From Bryoerythrophyllum caledonicum (taxonomy: Eukaryota; Streptophyta; Bryopsida; Pottiales; Pottiaceae): a stretch of 64,000 nt of DNA. Shown one piece after another: positions 1-12,248 of the stretch. Location: the NCBI GenBank assembly GCA_963971425.1, contig OZ020515.1:34607856-34671855 (forward strand), written 5' to 3'. Below the pieces are notes generated by a model. It was given only the letters and a program-made list of their open reading frames with translations, ran no database searches and was not told the origin of the DNA. How positions within the stretch are numbered: the stretch's first letter is position 1; every line of letters starts with the position of its first letter. Position numbers and translations under genes: made by a program.

Positions 1-940
1 GAACTTTGGCCACGGATGTCTTACCAGAACGCAAGATGCGGGACTTGTGGGGCATGTGGTCAGCATTCCTATTAAGGATGACACCTAATGCTGCGATAGC
101 GACTACTATGTGATTTCTAGGTTTCCGTTTCCCAAGATTACCATGGGGCTGCGCGACTACACCAGCCGCTGCATCTTTAGCATATTTATAGAACGAGGTT
201 TCATTGACGCCCATGATGTGCTGCCAGGCAGCTGCGCACACATCAACACCCTCAATGGCTACCACATTTCTACCGTTATTGTCCACATGAAACTGTCCGT
301 GAACATCTAGCTTCATATGCCTTCTAAATTGAACAGAAGCACCAAAATACATCCTCATCCGCAATACCTTAATCTTCAATCATGGGAAGCGTTGAACACA
401 ACTCCTGGAGCAACAACGGTTTCCAGCAACAGAGTTGATAGATTCGTCACAGAGGAAAAATGATGATTTTGTTGAAACCATTGTTGGAGGGATCCTAGAT
501 GAACTTTCACAAGAGCGAGTCCTCACTCCAAGAGACCGGGTTCTCATTGCCATTAGAGAATTGTAAGTATCACACTCCTGGTGATGCAAGAGACTGACAC
601 TAGTATAGAAAACTTGACCAACAGGTCAAATCTTAACACAATAATGCCATTCGTCCGGTGCTTCATCTTCAACTAATGTCCTCGAGACCTGAATGGCAAC
701 GTGAGTATCACCTAATGGAGCATTAATCCCAAGAATAGCCGTGGTGTGAAGGTTACGAAGTATTCTAGTGGCAATTGTAACACCGGACAGGTTTTTCATT
801 TCGACTATCTTACCAACCCAAGAATGCCTTGGGAGAACTTTGAATTCCATCAAATTAGCATCTACTAGATCGTGGAAAGACGAGTCGTCACTTGACAAAT
901 CAAAATCATCGTCGATTGAGGCACCGGTTGAAGTGTCCAT
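1..940 (-). pseudogene. Transposon-type ORF, 5' part, two in-frame TGA stops
   Basis: A single minus-strand frame runs from an ATG at 938-940 to the left edge. It is broken only by TGA codons at 626-628 and 380-382. The protein starts with an acidic, serine-rich stretch (DDDFDLSSDDSS). A cysteine cluster follows (FLCDESINSVAGNRCC, then SRSCVQRFP) that could bind zinc. Next is a segment ending VCAAAWQHIMGVNETSFYKY, which looks like a helix-turn-helix module, and a basic tract. I see no catalytic domain, which would lie beyond the left edge. Both stops would be arginine CGA codons after a single C-to-T change, as expected from deamination of methylated CpG. I read it as the N-terminal half of a transposon protein from memory of similar repetitive plant ORFs. 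The family is not certain. Confidence 0.5.
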
Positions 941-1074
941 CTCGGCACTGCAAAGTTAAGGCGAAAGTGTAATTAGTTGACGTAGTACGATAGTACTCCA
1001 AGGTTCATCCCACATCAATCAGAGTGAACAAAAAAATAGCATCATGGTTCATCTCCACGATTAGGTGAAAACAA

Positions 1075-1152
1075 AGCACATTCAGCTCGAGTCAAGCTGA
1101 ATGTGCACATCACATACTGTGCATATTCAGCTCGAGTCGAGCTGAATGTGCA
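1075..1152. repeat. Pair of 33-bp palindromes upstream of the 1-940 ORF
   Basis: Two odd palindromes have centres at 1091 and 1136, 45 bp apart. The second has left arm TGCATATTCAGCTCGA and right arm TCGAGCTGAATGTGCA around a single central G. The first has CACATTCAG on the left and CTGAATGTG on the right, so both arms differ together from the commonest form. They lie about 135 bp upstream of the ATG at 940. They belong to the same family as the array at 11503-12071. Confidence 0.85.
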
Positions 1153-1721
1153 CAACATATTCTATGTTCAGAATTTACGGCAACAATATCGGGCACAATT
1201 GATGATTGCTTAAACCAAGAGTACTGAATCAAAACCTGAAGCACTCATACCAATAAAAACTACGCATTTTGACATTTGCAAGAACATATATGTCATACTG
1301 ACGTACAAATAAAAAAACGAATCCCTAAACCTGTACTGAGGAGGCGATTGTGTCGATGCCAAAGTATCACCTCCTTCCTACAACTTTTTCATTACATTGA
1401 AAATGATAGCATCAAATGTGCGAACCAAATGCCAAGTAAATCACGATAAAGTTTAGACAGAAGTCACTTACAAATGGTCCGATTGCGTCTTGAATGAAGA
1501 AGGAAGAGAAAACCCTACTCTTTGTCAGGGCCGCAACAACCATTCACGACCACACACCTCCGCATCTCTAGAAATTCCAAACACAACTAAGTTGATCTAG
1601 AAGAAAGCCATCCACTTCTTGCAGAGAAATTTGACTTCAAATGCAATAGGTCTTTCAAATGTCAAGGCGTACTTCGAGACAGTATAGATTCACGAAGGCT
1701 TGCCGAGTATTAGAAAGGTGC

Positions 1722-1725
<4 letters not shown>
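1153..1725. other. Region without recognisable gene
   Basis: No open frame or motif that I can support. It may hold 5' flanking sequence of the minus-strand ORF at 1-940. Confidence 0.5.
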
Positions 1726-1787
<62 letters not shown>

Positions 1788-1789
1788 GA
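1726..1789. repeat. (GA)n microsatellite
   Basis: About 64 bp of GA dinucleotides, interrupted by one GAAA. Confidence 0.95.
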
Positions 1790-2139
1790 GGTTGGGGTGT
1801 ATTGACCACGTCGAACAAGTTGCCGTTAAGAAAAGAGCGGGAGTGACATCACGTTTGGCGGGGAGGAGCTATTCGAAATAAAGCATCTTCCAAAATTGAC
1901 CAAAAAATTAACAACCACATAAGTTTCTCCTCATATCTCGATGTAATGGAAGTTTTTGTTTACATGATCAATTAAAGTTATGGATTGGGATTATGAGTAT
2001 CAATTTAAATCTGCAAGAATCAATTTAAATTTAAGGTATAGAATTATGTATCAATTTAAGGTTATCAATTGGGGTTATGGGTATTTCATTACGGTCATTT
2101 ATTTCCATATTAAGGATATTGATTATGACTAGATTTTTA

Positions 2140-2435
2140 AAGTAAGGATTTAGGTTTAGGGTTCAAATTACATTTTGACATTGAGGGTTTAGGGTTTAAG
2201 GTTTAGGATTGCAAGTCCATGGTATGAAGTGTAAATTATAGGGTTTAGGGTTTTGGACTAGACAGTTCTAGAATTAGATTTACGGATTAGGGTTTAGGAT
2301 TTAGGTTTGAGGGTTTAGTTTTTAGGGTTTAGGGTTTATAGTTTATTGTTTAGATTTAATGATTTAAAGATTAGGATTTAGGATTTTAGATTTTAGTATT
2401 TGGGGTTAAGGATGAGGGTTTAGATTAGCATCGAG
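2140..2435 (+). repeat. Degenerate interstitial telomere-like repeats (TTTAGGG)
   Basis: Many copies of GGTTTAGGG and GGGTTTAGG, with variants such as GATTTAGG, stand in the same orientation. This is the plant-type telomere unit in degenerate interstitial form. It is not a chromosome end, because ordinary sequence continues on both sides. Confidence 0.8.
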
Positions 2436-4155
2436 ATTACCACTGAATCAAAATGTCCTTTCTATAGGATTGTTTATCGTATCAAAATTGAATTGTGCCT
2501 TGCTATTGATTTAAGAAAATTCATTACATATCACCTAAAGATAAGATTTAAGAACTCACTACTTCATCTCATTTGTTATGAATTAATATTTACTCCTTTG
2601 AGTTGACTTTGCAAGATGATATTGTCTCATGCGGTATTGATCCACTTGCTATTATTAATTTATGTGTTTTATAATTCAAATCATCTTTGACCCCAAAGGC
2701 ACAAGAGTCCCCTCGAAGGATTCTAAGAATTTTTGGAAGTTCCTATAGAGTCAATTTATAAGTTTTTTGGTGTCGGCTCTAATAGCGCATCCGTATCCAT
2801 TGATCGCAACATTATGCAATTGTTGCCATTATGGACATAAGTTTGAGTGCCTTCAAAAAGTTATGATCGCAATGTTTTTTAATGTCATTCAAATATATTG
2901 CAAGTTGATGTGTAATTTTGCGCACTTGCAAAAGTTTGGTTCCATCACTCTTCCCTTTATTGCAAAGGATACTACCTTACATATGCATTCTTTCACACAA
3001 AATTCATGCGTTACATATTATACATAAGTATTTTCTACTATCTTTTCTTCCACATGAATAAGGGTCAAAGATCACATGCATATGTAAAAACATTTGTTTA
3101 AAAAACTAAAGTTCATTATCTACAACTATACTCGTATCAATATTTTCCATTGAAAACCACTAGTACTCCGGTTGAAAAACAATGGTAGAGTTTTCAGGGG
3201 AGGCCTCCCCTGTTTCAACAGTAGAGTGTTACACATGTTTACAAAATTAATTTGAGTATTAGATTTGCATCAATAATTTTTATTTTTTTTGTTCTTGTTC
3301 ATCAACAACCATACTTAGTTCACCTAGTATGTTAACGACAAGCTTACATGTCCATTTTAATATTTCAAAATGCTCCAACACCCTTGGTGGTAACTCAATA
3401 CAAATTTGGCTTTGACCTCATTGATAATATCTAAAGGCAATCAAAAGAATAAAAAACTATCAAATTCTTCAATAATTATTGACATGTTTTTTGTATCAAT
3501 ATTGTTCTCCATTGTACTATCATGTCTTAGCAAGGGACCCTATGTGGGTATCATCTAGGTTTTGGCTTCATTAAGTATATGGTGAAAATTTTTATATATA
3601 GAGATAAATTATGATATGATATAAATTCATAAATATTGATAGAGTCAATTGATAGAAATTAAATACTTGGAGGTTCATCAGGCTAATATCATTCATTCAA
3701 AGATATTCAATGTTAAGTATATTTTCAAAATCTTAAGCGAATAACTATCAATTCTATGTGTAACATTTAATCCATAGAATTTATACTTAGTGATCAAGCT
3801 TCTATTATATTTTTTAAATATTTTAATGTATTTTTAAAATTATATTTTTAGATATTCAATGATTACTCTTGTAAAAATATTCAACTAACAAAATGACAAT
3901 TATTAATGACTCTTTGGATTTAAAAGATGACCTTTAAAAAGAAGTGTACAACAAGTTTAACTTTATTTATATTTTCATTTATCAATAGTGCAATCAAATG
4001 TGTTGAAATAAAATAAAGATCATGAAATAGATAATTCAAATAATGGAAATGGTTTGTTGAATTTGACCAAAACTATGTAATGTGGTTGCTTTTGTACATA
4101 ATTTATATAAAATGGAGAGTTGTCCAAAATTTTGGAAAGTATAAACTTTTTGTCC

Positions 4156-4244
4156 AGGTGATTATCCATGTAATGTTAAGGTGCTACCCCTATAATGCAT
4201 AGGTGATACCCATTTAATACTTAGGTGAAACCCATTGTGTCCGA
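4156..4244 (+). repeat. 22-23 bp tandem repeat, four units
   Basis: Units start at 4156, 4179, 4201 and 4223. Each begins AGGTG and continues with an ATnCCCATnTAAT-like core. Confidence 0.7.
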
Positions 4245-5903
4245 ATCATTGGGACAAAGAAAAATAATTCTTTTGACTTAGAGGTGTTGAAGCGACCACT
4301 AGGTACGGTAATGATAATCAATGATTATAAATTCTTGATCAATTGCACATTTTTTCCTTTTAGAAATCTATAGTTAAATTTCAAATAAATTTGGAGTCCT
4401 ATTGTCCAACCGTAGGAATTTGATATATCCTAGGAATAAATAGTGATCATTTGAGGTAGCTTTGATATGATTGAAGAACCTTCAATTTCAAAATCAATGA
4501 CTTATTGCATATGTATTTAAAAATACAATCTCATTATTCAAGTTTCGTTTCACAATAGATTAGGATTCTCAATCCATGAAAGATATTTGATAGTTTTCAA
4601 AATTAGATTTTTAATTTGAAGCCCCCTCATCCAATCACTAGATTCCAATCTACTTAGATATTTATTTAAACTCACTATTTTATCCATGATATTGCCATTA
4701 GGCCAAAATCTATGCATGTCTTTTAAATAATATTAATTATTTTGAACATATACAAACTTTGGAATTATATTTTTGGTTTTTATGCATGTGCTATCACAAA
4801 AAGAAGAAGATTAAATACTGTAACTCAATTGTTTAGTCATAAATCTTCCAAAAACAAGAAATTAAAAAAAAATTATTGTATAATCCCAGTGTCTTTGATA
4901 TGCGTTCACTACAGGAAGTTTTTGAGTATGATATATATAAGCCTATAGAGTAGGTGCAAAATGTATATAACACAAATTGTATATAGTAATGGCAATTTTT
5001 TTTCATATTGTAAGATTGTCATTCATCATGTAAAGTTGCAATGGGCCCATTCAATAACATGTCCAAAATAGTCTTCACCATCACTTCAAAGCCATAATCT
5101 TCCAAATTCTACTATGAAGGAATAAATAACATTTGTATTAATACATATATTCATTTAAAACGTAGAGGTTGGAGACCCTCTCTATTGATACAGTTGAAAA
5201 TCAATTAAATGATTGTTGTTTAGCTTTTCATGAGGTTCTACAAAGACTTGACTTGTAGTGGAAATAGGCATGAAAGAATCTAATTAAGTTGGAATGGAGT
5301 GAAAGGAAGTGGTCCTTAATTCTATTTCCTACGGGTGTGGTCTTATTTCCATTGGCCTAAAAAGTTGGAATGTGGGTTACAAATATCGTACTTAGGAGCC
5401 AAATTATGTACTTTATTTCCAATTAACTAATTAAATTTCAAAAAATATTTTCTAGAAAGAGAAAGTATTACCAATAGATAGTATTTTTTAAAAGTATAAT
5501 TTAAAAATGCTATATATCTATTTATAGACATTTATTTTCCACACATTTTTTAGTATATAGTGGAGTTTTCCTGAAAGTGCTTTCCAAAGAGGAAAGATAG
5601 AATGGTAGAGGTGCCAAACATGGTGAGATTTTTTTAAGCACCACAAAAGACTCTCAAAAATTGCATACTCTTTTTCTTTTGCACCAATGAAATGCATGAG
5701 TGGTAATGACAATCAATGCTCATGAGCCCTACCCCATGCAAACTAAAGCTCCCCCGTAGTACCCCAAGTTTCCAATGTGGAAATTTATATTGGAGATGTG
5801 GAGAAGTAGTACCTTTGTGGAGAAATGTTTTTTTTAAAACAAACGCTTGAAGCTAAATTTACATGGTTTTAAATTACAAACAAGGAACGCAAGCATGGTA
5901 CTA

Positions 5904-5967
5904 TAGAGCTGAATAGTGCTGTTGTAGAGATTGAGTAGTACTATTGTAGAGTTGAATAGTGGCAATG
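5904..5967 (+). repeat. 21-22 bp tandem repeat, three units
   Basis: Three units start at 5904, 5925 and 5947. Each has the pattern TAGAGnTGAnTAGT followed by G/T-rich sequence. Confidence 0.7.
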
Positions 5968-7059
5968 TTTATGTCAGTTAGCATTGAAAGAAAGTTTTTA
6001 GCAATCTTCACTATTTTCACTTAAAAACACATAGAAATTAAGGATTTCACTTTTTCTTTTTCTTTTTAAATTTTGCAGATAGGGGAAGCATGATGATTAT
6101 ATCTATTGCTTGGATATTAGATAAGACAAAAACAAATTCAAACAAACTTGCTTATAATTGTATTAGATCCAACAATTATTTAGAAAATTAAAATATTTAC
6201 GTAAATAAATGGCTACTTTCTATATCCTTCCTCATTGCAAATTTATCATTTTTATCCAAACCTAAATTGCAATTTTTAAGTCCATCTCTCTTATCCTAGA
6301 TACCTCCATTACTTGTGATTTTTGGCGTGCAATGACTTAAGACATGATAATATATAGATTCATCAATTTTTTGCAATGTGTAGTGGAAAAACATGTCATT
6401 GTCTTGAGTCAAAGTACAATGACCATGGTCGTGAAGGAAAGAAAAAAACAATATTGCACTCTTCAAATGCATGTATCTTACAAATTACAATTTGTGTTGT
6501 CAAAGTTCACAAAACGTTATGAGTGTCTTCTTGTAGTATTAAATTAGAAGATCCTATGATTGAAAATAGTCCCAAAAAGAAATTGTCTTCAAGCAACATC
6601 TCATTTTAAAGAGGCAATTTTGGGGTGGTATAAGTGAAACATCATCTCGGCCCTTTAGAGTTCATGTCTCCATACAAAGTTGGTGATGTTAATATTAAAT
6701 AGTTGTCTCTTGAATATTACTAGGAACTCCCTCTTTGGTCACAATTATGCACAAAGGTCTCACTTTTGAAGATGACATTATAACCATTTGTATACCATGT
6801 GTCAAGTTCACAAATATTTTGTTGATATAAAAAGACCATCATCAATCACATAGTCCTTTATTAGCACACAATCATTTCCATTTTAACCCCTTAAGGACCA
6901 AGTATCCCTTGGAAGGACAATTTCTCTTGATAAGAGCTTTGTGGAGGTATTTTTATTATTTTTTTGGATTCATGGTCTAAAAGTTAGTACCAAGCAAAGT
7001 TTGAAATAGGGAGTCCGGGTAGCTCCAAAATTTTCCTAGAGGTTTCTACTGACATTGAG

Positions 7060-7735
7060 ATTTTTCGTATGCATAAAAAATATTACCTTCTTTGGAATTG
7101 TCGAAAAAAGTTCTTGTCTACAGTGTAAAAAAAACATTTTAACCGAAGTCAAACATTTTTACACATTTTGGCTATGCGGGGCTAAAAGCTTTTTTTTCTA
7201 CATAAAAGCTAGAGATCTTCATATTTTTTAGTCTTTGATGTTTCAAAAACAATATGTGGCGAGAGCCGTCTTATTGACCATTTAGATTATCATTCTAAAA
7301 CATATTAGCTCACAAAAAAATAAAACGTAAAATGGCAATTTTTGAACCTCCACTTCTTGCACACTTGTTTTGAATATGCCACACCTCTTCTTTACGTCTA
7401 AAAATTTGGTGTGTAGGGAACTAACTTCATGCTCAACACAATGGTAAGAGATGTAGACCTTGTGTAGTGTAAAAATTTGATACCGAGTGAAGTCAAAGTC
7501 TGCTGATTCACTCAACGCAGAGTAGAAAATGAACTATTTTCTTGACTTCAAATAGTATGATATTTCAATCTGTGCACTCAAAGTTTTGAAATTTTGTGAG
7601 TATGTTACTTAGTAAGTCTTCATTGAGATTTTATGGTCGAGACTATAAATGTAAAGTTTTGTTTCCTTCCTTACTCATTGCACCAGAGTAAAAAAAATTA
7701 ATGTGTTTTTGGTGTGAAATTATCAAGGTCCTTTA
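7060..7735 (+). repeat. Dispersed repeat R1, copy a
   Basis: A non-coding repeat of roughly 0.65 kb that recurs at least six more times in this window. Landmarks in order are an AAACATTTTnACACA-type segment, TTATTGACCATTnGGA-like sequence, the conserved block TTTTGAACCTCCACTTCTTG, AATATGCnACAC, a CTTGTGTAGTG block, AAGTCAAAGTCTGCTGAT, and an end near GTGTTTTTGGTG. No ORF is conserved between copies, so it is probably non-autonomous. Ends are approximate. Confidence 0.7.
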
Positions 7736-7781
7736 GGGGTCAAGTAGAATTAGGACAAGCGTGAAGGACCTTGATAATTTC
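7716..7781. repeat. 18-bp perfect inverted repeat (stem-loop) at the end of R1a
   Basis: GAAATTATCAAGGTCCTT at 7716-7733 is matched by its reverse complement at 7764-7781, with a 30-bp loop. Confidence 0.85.
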
Positions 7782-8266
7782 AGGTGTGTGCTTCACGCTG
7801 AGGACATGTTCACGCACCTGAACCAGGATCAACCTCTACTTTTGATGCCCTCGGACTTTGAGGTTCAACCTCTACTTTCATGCCCTTTGATTTTTTCCTA
7901 AGGAAAGTCTACCTCTACTTTTGTGGGTCAGGTTCACACTTCAGATACGCAACCTGGTTCGGCGCACGCTTCATGCCCTCGGCGCAGACGGCGCGGACAG
8001 GACGTCCCCCACGCTCGGACTTAGCCGAGGTGGGCCCCCGTCTTAATTGCATGGGTTCATTTTTCTGGCCCTTCCATTTTGGGGGGGTCAGAGGCTTTTT
8101 TTGGCTTTTTTTTACAAAAATGGGGCCTACGGTCTTAATTTAGTCTGCAGGTCCCCCTTTGGCTAAATTTAGGCCCCCATTCAAAAACAAAATAGGGGCC
8201 AGGTTTTGGCCCCACCACCTCATCCCCACCCGGTAAGTCCAAGCGTGGGATGTCCTGTCAAATCGG
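7782..8266. other. GC-rich non-coding segment
   Basis: Base composition jumps to GC-rich compared with the flanks. Short phrases are duplicated, such as CAACCTCTACTTT and TCATGCCCT. G- and C-runs occur near 8090-8220. I see no convincing gene. Confidence 0.45.
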
Positions 8267-8396
8267 GCGCAGACACCCCTGCTTGCGCTTACCCTCGGCG
8301 CTCACCCCTGCTCGCGCTTAACGTCGGCGCAGACACCCCTGCTCGCGCTTACCCTCGGCGCACACCTCTGCTCGCGCTTACCCCTGCTTCGCGCTT
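8267..8396 (+). repeat. GC-rich minisatellite, ~30-bp unit
   Basis: Four units of 29-31 bp start at 8267, 8298, 8327 and 8358. Each has GCGC, CACCCCTGCT, CGCGCTTA and a CCTCG or CGTCG end. Units 1 and 3 are nearly identical. Confidence 0.85.
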
Positions 8397-9747
8397 CATC
8401 AGTCAAAACATACGCAACAGTCAAAACATGCCGCACAGGTAGACTTTTTCCTAAGGATCTTACTCCTAGGTGGTCCCTGGTTTCTGAAGGTGCTGTGTCA
8501 GAATTTGGTATTTTATGTATGTTTATCTTGATGAAGTTGTGCTAGGTGACCACGAGGACTTCAGAGACTCCGAGTGAATGCTACAGTGCACGTCTGGGCT
8601 CTTGAAAACGTGAGGACAACGTCATTAGCACTCTCGATCAGAAGGTGTGTCACTTCGTCACGGCTGCGCTGCTGTTTACGGTTTCTTTTGCGGTGCAATT
8701 CGAGGACGGGAGCTCTGGAGATCAGGAGGTGAGGGATTCGCGGCTCTGTTGTATGTTGCCGTTGTTTGCGGATGTTGGCGGGGTGTCCTGGTGATGCGAT
8801 CTGCGGGGCCCGGTGCGTGTGACGTTGAATCGTCCATCAGTATAATCCTAGGTGTTTGCGTTTATGGAGTTCCTGTGTGTGGATGTGTGAAGGTTTGCTT
8901 TTAGGCGTCGAATGATGTGTGTGCGTCTAAAATTCTTCCTCTGAACGTGCCTGCAGATTAGATTAAGACACGCGAATGCTAACTCCGAATCACGTACCAA
9001 CAGACAGCCAAAAATCGTAACAGCACCGATCACGTTGGGGTTTCGGAAGTCGAGGGTGGTCGCGAGCACAGAGCGGTCGCCATGTCGAAGCGCGGTACGT
9101 TGCGCTTCTTCTCCCTACTGCATCGTACTAATGTCTCTGCAATCATGTCTAGAAAGCACTCGTAGAATCTTGGGAAAGCTGGTTGAACGGTTTTGGTCGG
9201 GGAAACGAAATTAGGGTTCCTTCTTTTGGTTAGAGTGTGCGGTCTGTGATGGTTCCTCGTCATGCTACATCTGAACTTGAACGCAAAGCATGTCTAGAAA
9301 GTGGCCTCAAAATGAAGGCGAAGATGGTTTAGGGCGTGTTGGAGTATGCTGTTTCCGATGGTAGCGCATCGTAAACTATTATGATAGTTGCTCTTTCTTG
9401 CAAGTATGCCGAGAAAGTATGTCTAGAAAGATATGTATGCCATGATGCTTCAATCTATCTGTCAAAGAGTTTGGTCTAGTAGTAGTTAGGGTTTCGTTTT
9501 GTGTTTTGTGTTCATCTTTGAACGTCAGTCGGTCTCCGGATGTACAGGGACGTATTTTACTCTGTTGAATATAGACAATGTACCAATTTTTAGCAAGCAA
9601 CTTGCATATTTGAATTGAAGATTCTTCAACTAACATCTTTTATTCTAGAGGTCATTTCAATCAATCTTAACCTTATCATGACATCGTACATGTAGAATAC
9701 CGTGATACATCCCTGATACACTAGTTGGATTTATTGCTTGTTTGCAG
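8397..9747. other. Moderately GC-rich stretch, no supported gene
   Basis: Open frames are short and conflict between strands. TATGTCTAGAAAG-like and CATGTCTAGAAAG phrases recur near 9145, 9289 and 9418. It could hold decayed 5' exons of the leucine-rich-repeat gene that follows, but I cannot place them. Confidence 0.4.
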
Positions 9748-11156
9748 CTCGATGATCTACACTTGGTGGCTCCATATTTGTAGACACTGAACCTGTCAAA
9801 CTGCATGAAGCTCATCCGTCTTCAGCTCAAGTGTCCGGAGCTGCTTTCCTGCAACCTCTCCTTTTGCGGTACGTTTTATATATTTGCTGAAAAGTGAGTA
9901 GTTGGTGGCAGATATTAGAGATGTTTCTAATGTCACCTTATGTTCTAATACATACCCCTTTTTTCTTTCATAATAAAAATCACCTCTAAAAGGAAAGAAA
10001 AGCAGCTAATATAATCACATGCAAATTCTTTCTTCACAAATATCTCTAATGTTCTGTTTTCTTGAGTTCACAGGATGGTGATATTCTATTTGCTTCCTGT
10101 GAACCTCAGGATCTTTGATTTAGTATTTTAAGGTTCCTAGCATGTCTGACTTCATGTACAAGTTAGGACTCAGACTCGGAACTTTGGATGAATTCTTTTA
10201 GTGATTTAATTGGGATTCGGTTAGGGACATGAATAGAAGTAGCCCAGCGTCGATTGATTACTTGTTGCCGATGTAACTAACAACATGAGTATCTTTGCTT
10301 GCAGAGCCAGCTGGATGTCATCAAATTGGATCATGGCGTGTAAAAATTAGACCTTGTCTGTACGGAACACTCTGGTATACTCGTGCATCTTAGCCAAGCG
10401 ATTGACGCATTTGTGATTGAGATTGTCGACACCAGCATTGTTTTCATCACCTCTGCTAAGATAACCTACACCTTCATTGTCAAGGTAAATACTTATCTGG
10501 CTCCGTACTACAAGAGGATCCTTTAGTGTGGCAATTCAGCTTTCATATATAGATTGTTGCATATTTTGTTCGACACAAGTTAATGGATGTGAGGCTCATA
10601 AACTCATGGTTCTCACTGCAGTGTGTACGGGTGGGCACTTGTGCAGGTGAGCAGCTGGAATGACATGACACTTGAAGACGTTAGAGCTGACGTCAAAATT
10701 TTATTTGGAAACTCTGGACTGCAATTTTCGCGATGGCGCTTTCAAGGGCTCTTTGATCAAAGGAGGGTCACATCTCAACTTAACCAGCGCAAAACTAAAT
10801 TGTAGGATCAATTGAGCATGAGTTTGCTTCAGGGGTACGTTTTATATTAGAAGTCTATGCATTCTCTTAATTTAATTCTAGTTCTCTTGAGCATCTAATA
10901 GATTCATTGGTGGATTATCTCAAGTAGGGAGGAAAACATTTCTAGAATTTATTGCAAGATTCACATGCGGTTCACTCCAAGTTGTGAATGTCTATGGATG
11001 TTGCTTATTGAGACCAGTAAGATTCTCCACCATTTTAGACTCATCTGTTTCATTGGGAGAGCTTCGCTGTGGAGGTTGCGATAGGCTTGAACATTTGGAG
11101 ATCCCTCAACCGTCGTTAATGCGACTGGAAGCTCAGGGTTGCTCTTCTCTCAGAAG
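9748..11156 (+). pseudogene. Leucine-rich-repeat protein remnant (F-box/LRR type)
   Basis: Two exon-like pieces carry the signal. At 9748-9868, between TTTGCAG and GTACGT, the frame reads LDDLHLVAPYL, stop, then TLNLSNCMKLIRLQLKCPEL and LLSCNLSFC. At about 11015-11156, ending at the donor GTATGT, it reads SLGELRCGGCDRLEHLEI followed by PQPSLMRLEAQGCSSLRR. Both are cysteine-type leucine-rich repeats, as in F-box/LRR substrate receptors of SCF ubiquitin ligases. The spacing and wording recall the FBL15 group, but I see no F-box. An in-frame TAG in the first piece and lack of a continuous frame between them indicate a pseudogene or a captured fragment. The segment 10653-10802 is also open (60 residues), with no domain I recognise. 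Confidence 0.4.
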
Positions 11157-11502
11157 GTATGTAATGAGCATCTCTTATGTTATAGCTTTTCATAGTAATC
11201 CATTGTAATTGATAAGAATCCTCATAGGTCATGTCACAGTTTCAAAATGAGTTTAGATTGTAGTATTGATTCAAATTCAATTGCGTAGTTCAAGGAAGGA
11301 TTGAAATTGATGAGTTTGGATTTGTGTTGATACGTTCCATATCTTCATCTGTGAAGGGTGCCAAAGAGTTGTGGAATCTCAATACCAACGAATCGAAGAG
11401 AAAATCCAGGAGACGTTGAAGCAAAAAATGGAAACGAGTTAGGCAGACTCCCATGGAACTTGCAATTTGAATGAATTTGTTATTTCTCATTCATATAATT
11501 CG
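11157..11502. other. Short gene-free stretch before the palindrome array
   Basis: No feature can be supported. A short plus-strand stretch near 11360-11440 could encode a coiled coil (VESQYQRIEEKIQETLKQ), possibly an unplaced upstream exon of gene P. Confidence 0.35.
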
Positions 11503-12071
11503 TGCATATTCAGCTCGAGTCGAGCTGAATATGCAATCCACGTCCAGAGCGTGGTGCACATCTTGCTCAAGTCGAGTTGAATATGCACAATTGGTTGATC
11601 ACGAGGTGCATACTTAGCTCGAGTCGAGCTAAATGTGCACTTTCAGTTTTGAATGATCTGCATATTCAGCTCGAGTGGAGCTGAATGTGCATGGTGGGTT
11701 GATAAAGTTAGCACGTTTGGATAATAAGAATGTGCATATTTAGCTCAACTCAAGCTGAATATGCACAATCTGATGAGCTTTTCGTACACATTCAGCTCAA
11801 CTCGAGCTGAATATGCACTTCCGGCTCATTAGTATGTGTGCAATTGATTGATCATAATGTGTACATTTAGCTCGATTCGAACTGAATGTGCATCTTAATT
11901 TTAGCTATGTGTGTACGTTCAGCTTGATTCGAGTTGAATATGCACGTTCGATTCATTAATTCATGCGCGTTACATAAATAGTAATCTGCACATTTAGCTC
12001 GACTTGAGTTGAATGTGCACGGCTAAACAAGCTTCGCGTACACATTTAGCTCGAGTCGAGTTAAATGTGCA
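11503..12071. repeat. Phased array of ten 33-bp palindromes
   Basis: Each unit is an odd palindrome of two 16-bp arms, typically TGCATATTCAGCTCGA and TCGAGCTGAATATGCA, around one central base. Centres lie at 11519, 11571, 11623, 11675, 11749, 11801, 11876, 11928, 12003 and 12055. Centre-to-centre distances are 52, 52, 52, 74, 52, 75, 52, 75 and 52 bp. The 19-bp or 41-42-bp spacers are unlike one another. Arm substitutions often occur in both arms together, for example TTAGCT with AGCTAA in the unit centred at 11623. An eleventh copy is centred at 12232. Confidence 0.95.
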
Positions 12072-12215
12072 CTAAAAATGATAAAAATCTAAAATCTGTT
12101 AGGAAAAGCAATTGTAAATATTAAAAAAAAGATACTTCAAATACACGTAGATTGTAATACAAGACTTACTTGAAACTTCTTGACGGAACCACACGTGTGC
12201 AATAAATTGTTGTAT

Positions 12216-12248
12216 TGCATCTTCAGCTCGACTCGAGCTGAATATTCA
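12216..12248. repeat. Palindrome upstream of gene P exon
   Basis: The unit centred at 12232 has left arm TGCATCTTCAGCTCGA and right arm TCGAGCTGAATATTCA. It is 177 bp beyond the last unit of the phased array and about 75 bp before the likely acceptor of the first visible gene P exon. Confidence 0.85.

Larger units (their letters stand above)
2436..7059. other. AT-rich gene-free stretch
   Basis: About 4.6 kb of AT-rich sequence with only short, low-complexity open frames. I see no domain, splice pattern or RNA gene. It contains the two small tandem repeats listed separately. Confidence 0.6.

Noticed and set aside
2140..2435. Chromosome end (telomere)
   Set aside because: The TTTAGGG-like units are degenerate and followed by tens of kilobases of ordinary sequence on both sides.
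7880..9263. Several 70-87 codon open frames in the GC-rich part
   Set aside because: They overlap on both strands, run through the minisatellite, and show no domain or splice context.
11503..12071. CRISPR-like appearance: regularly spaced 33-bp palindromic repeats with unlike spacers
   Set aside because: The genome is plant-like, repeats vary between units, spacers are of two lengths (19 and 41-42 bp), and there are no cas-type genes.
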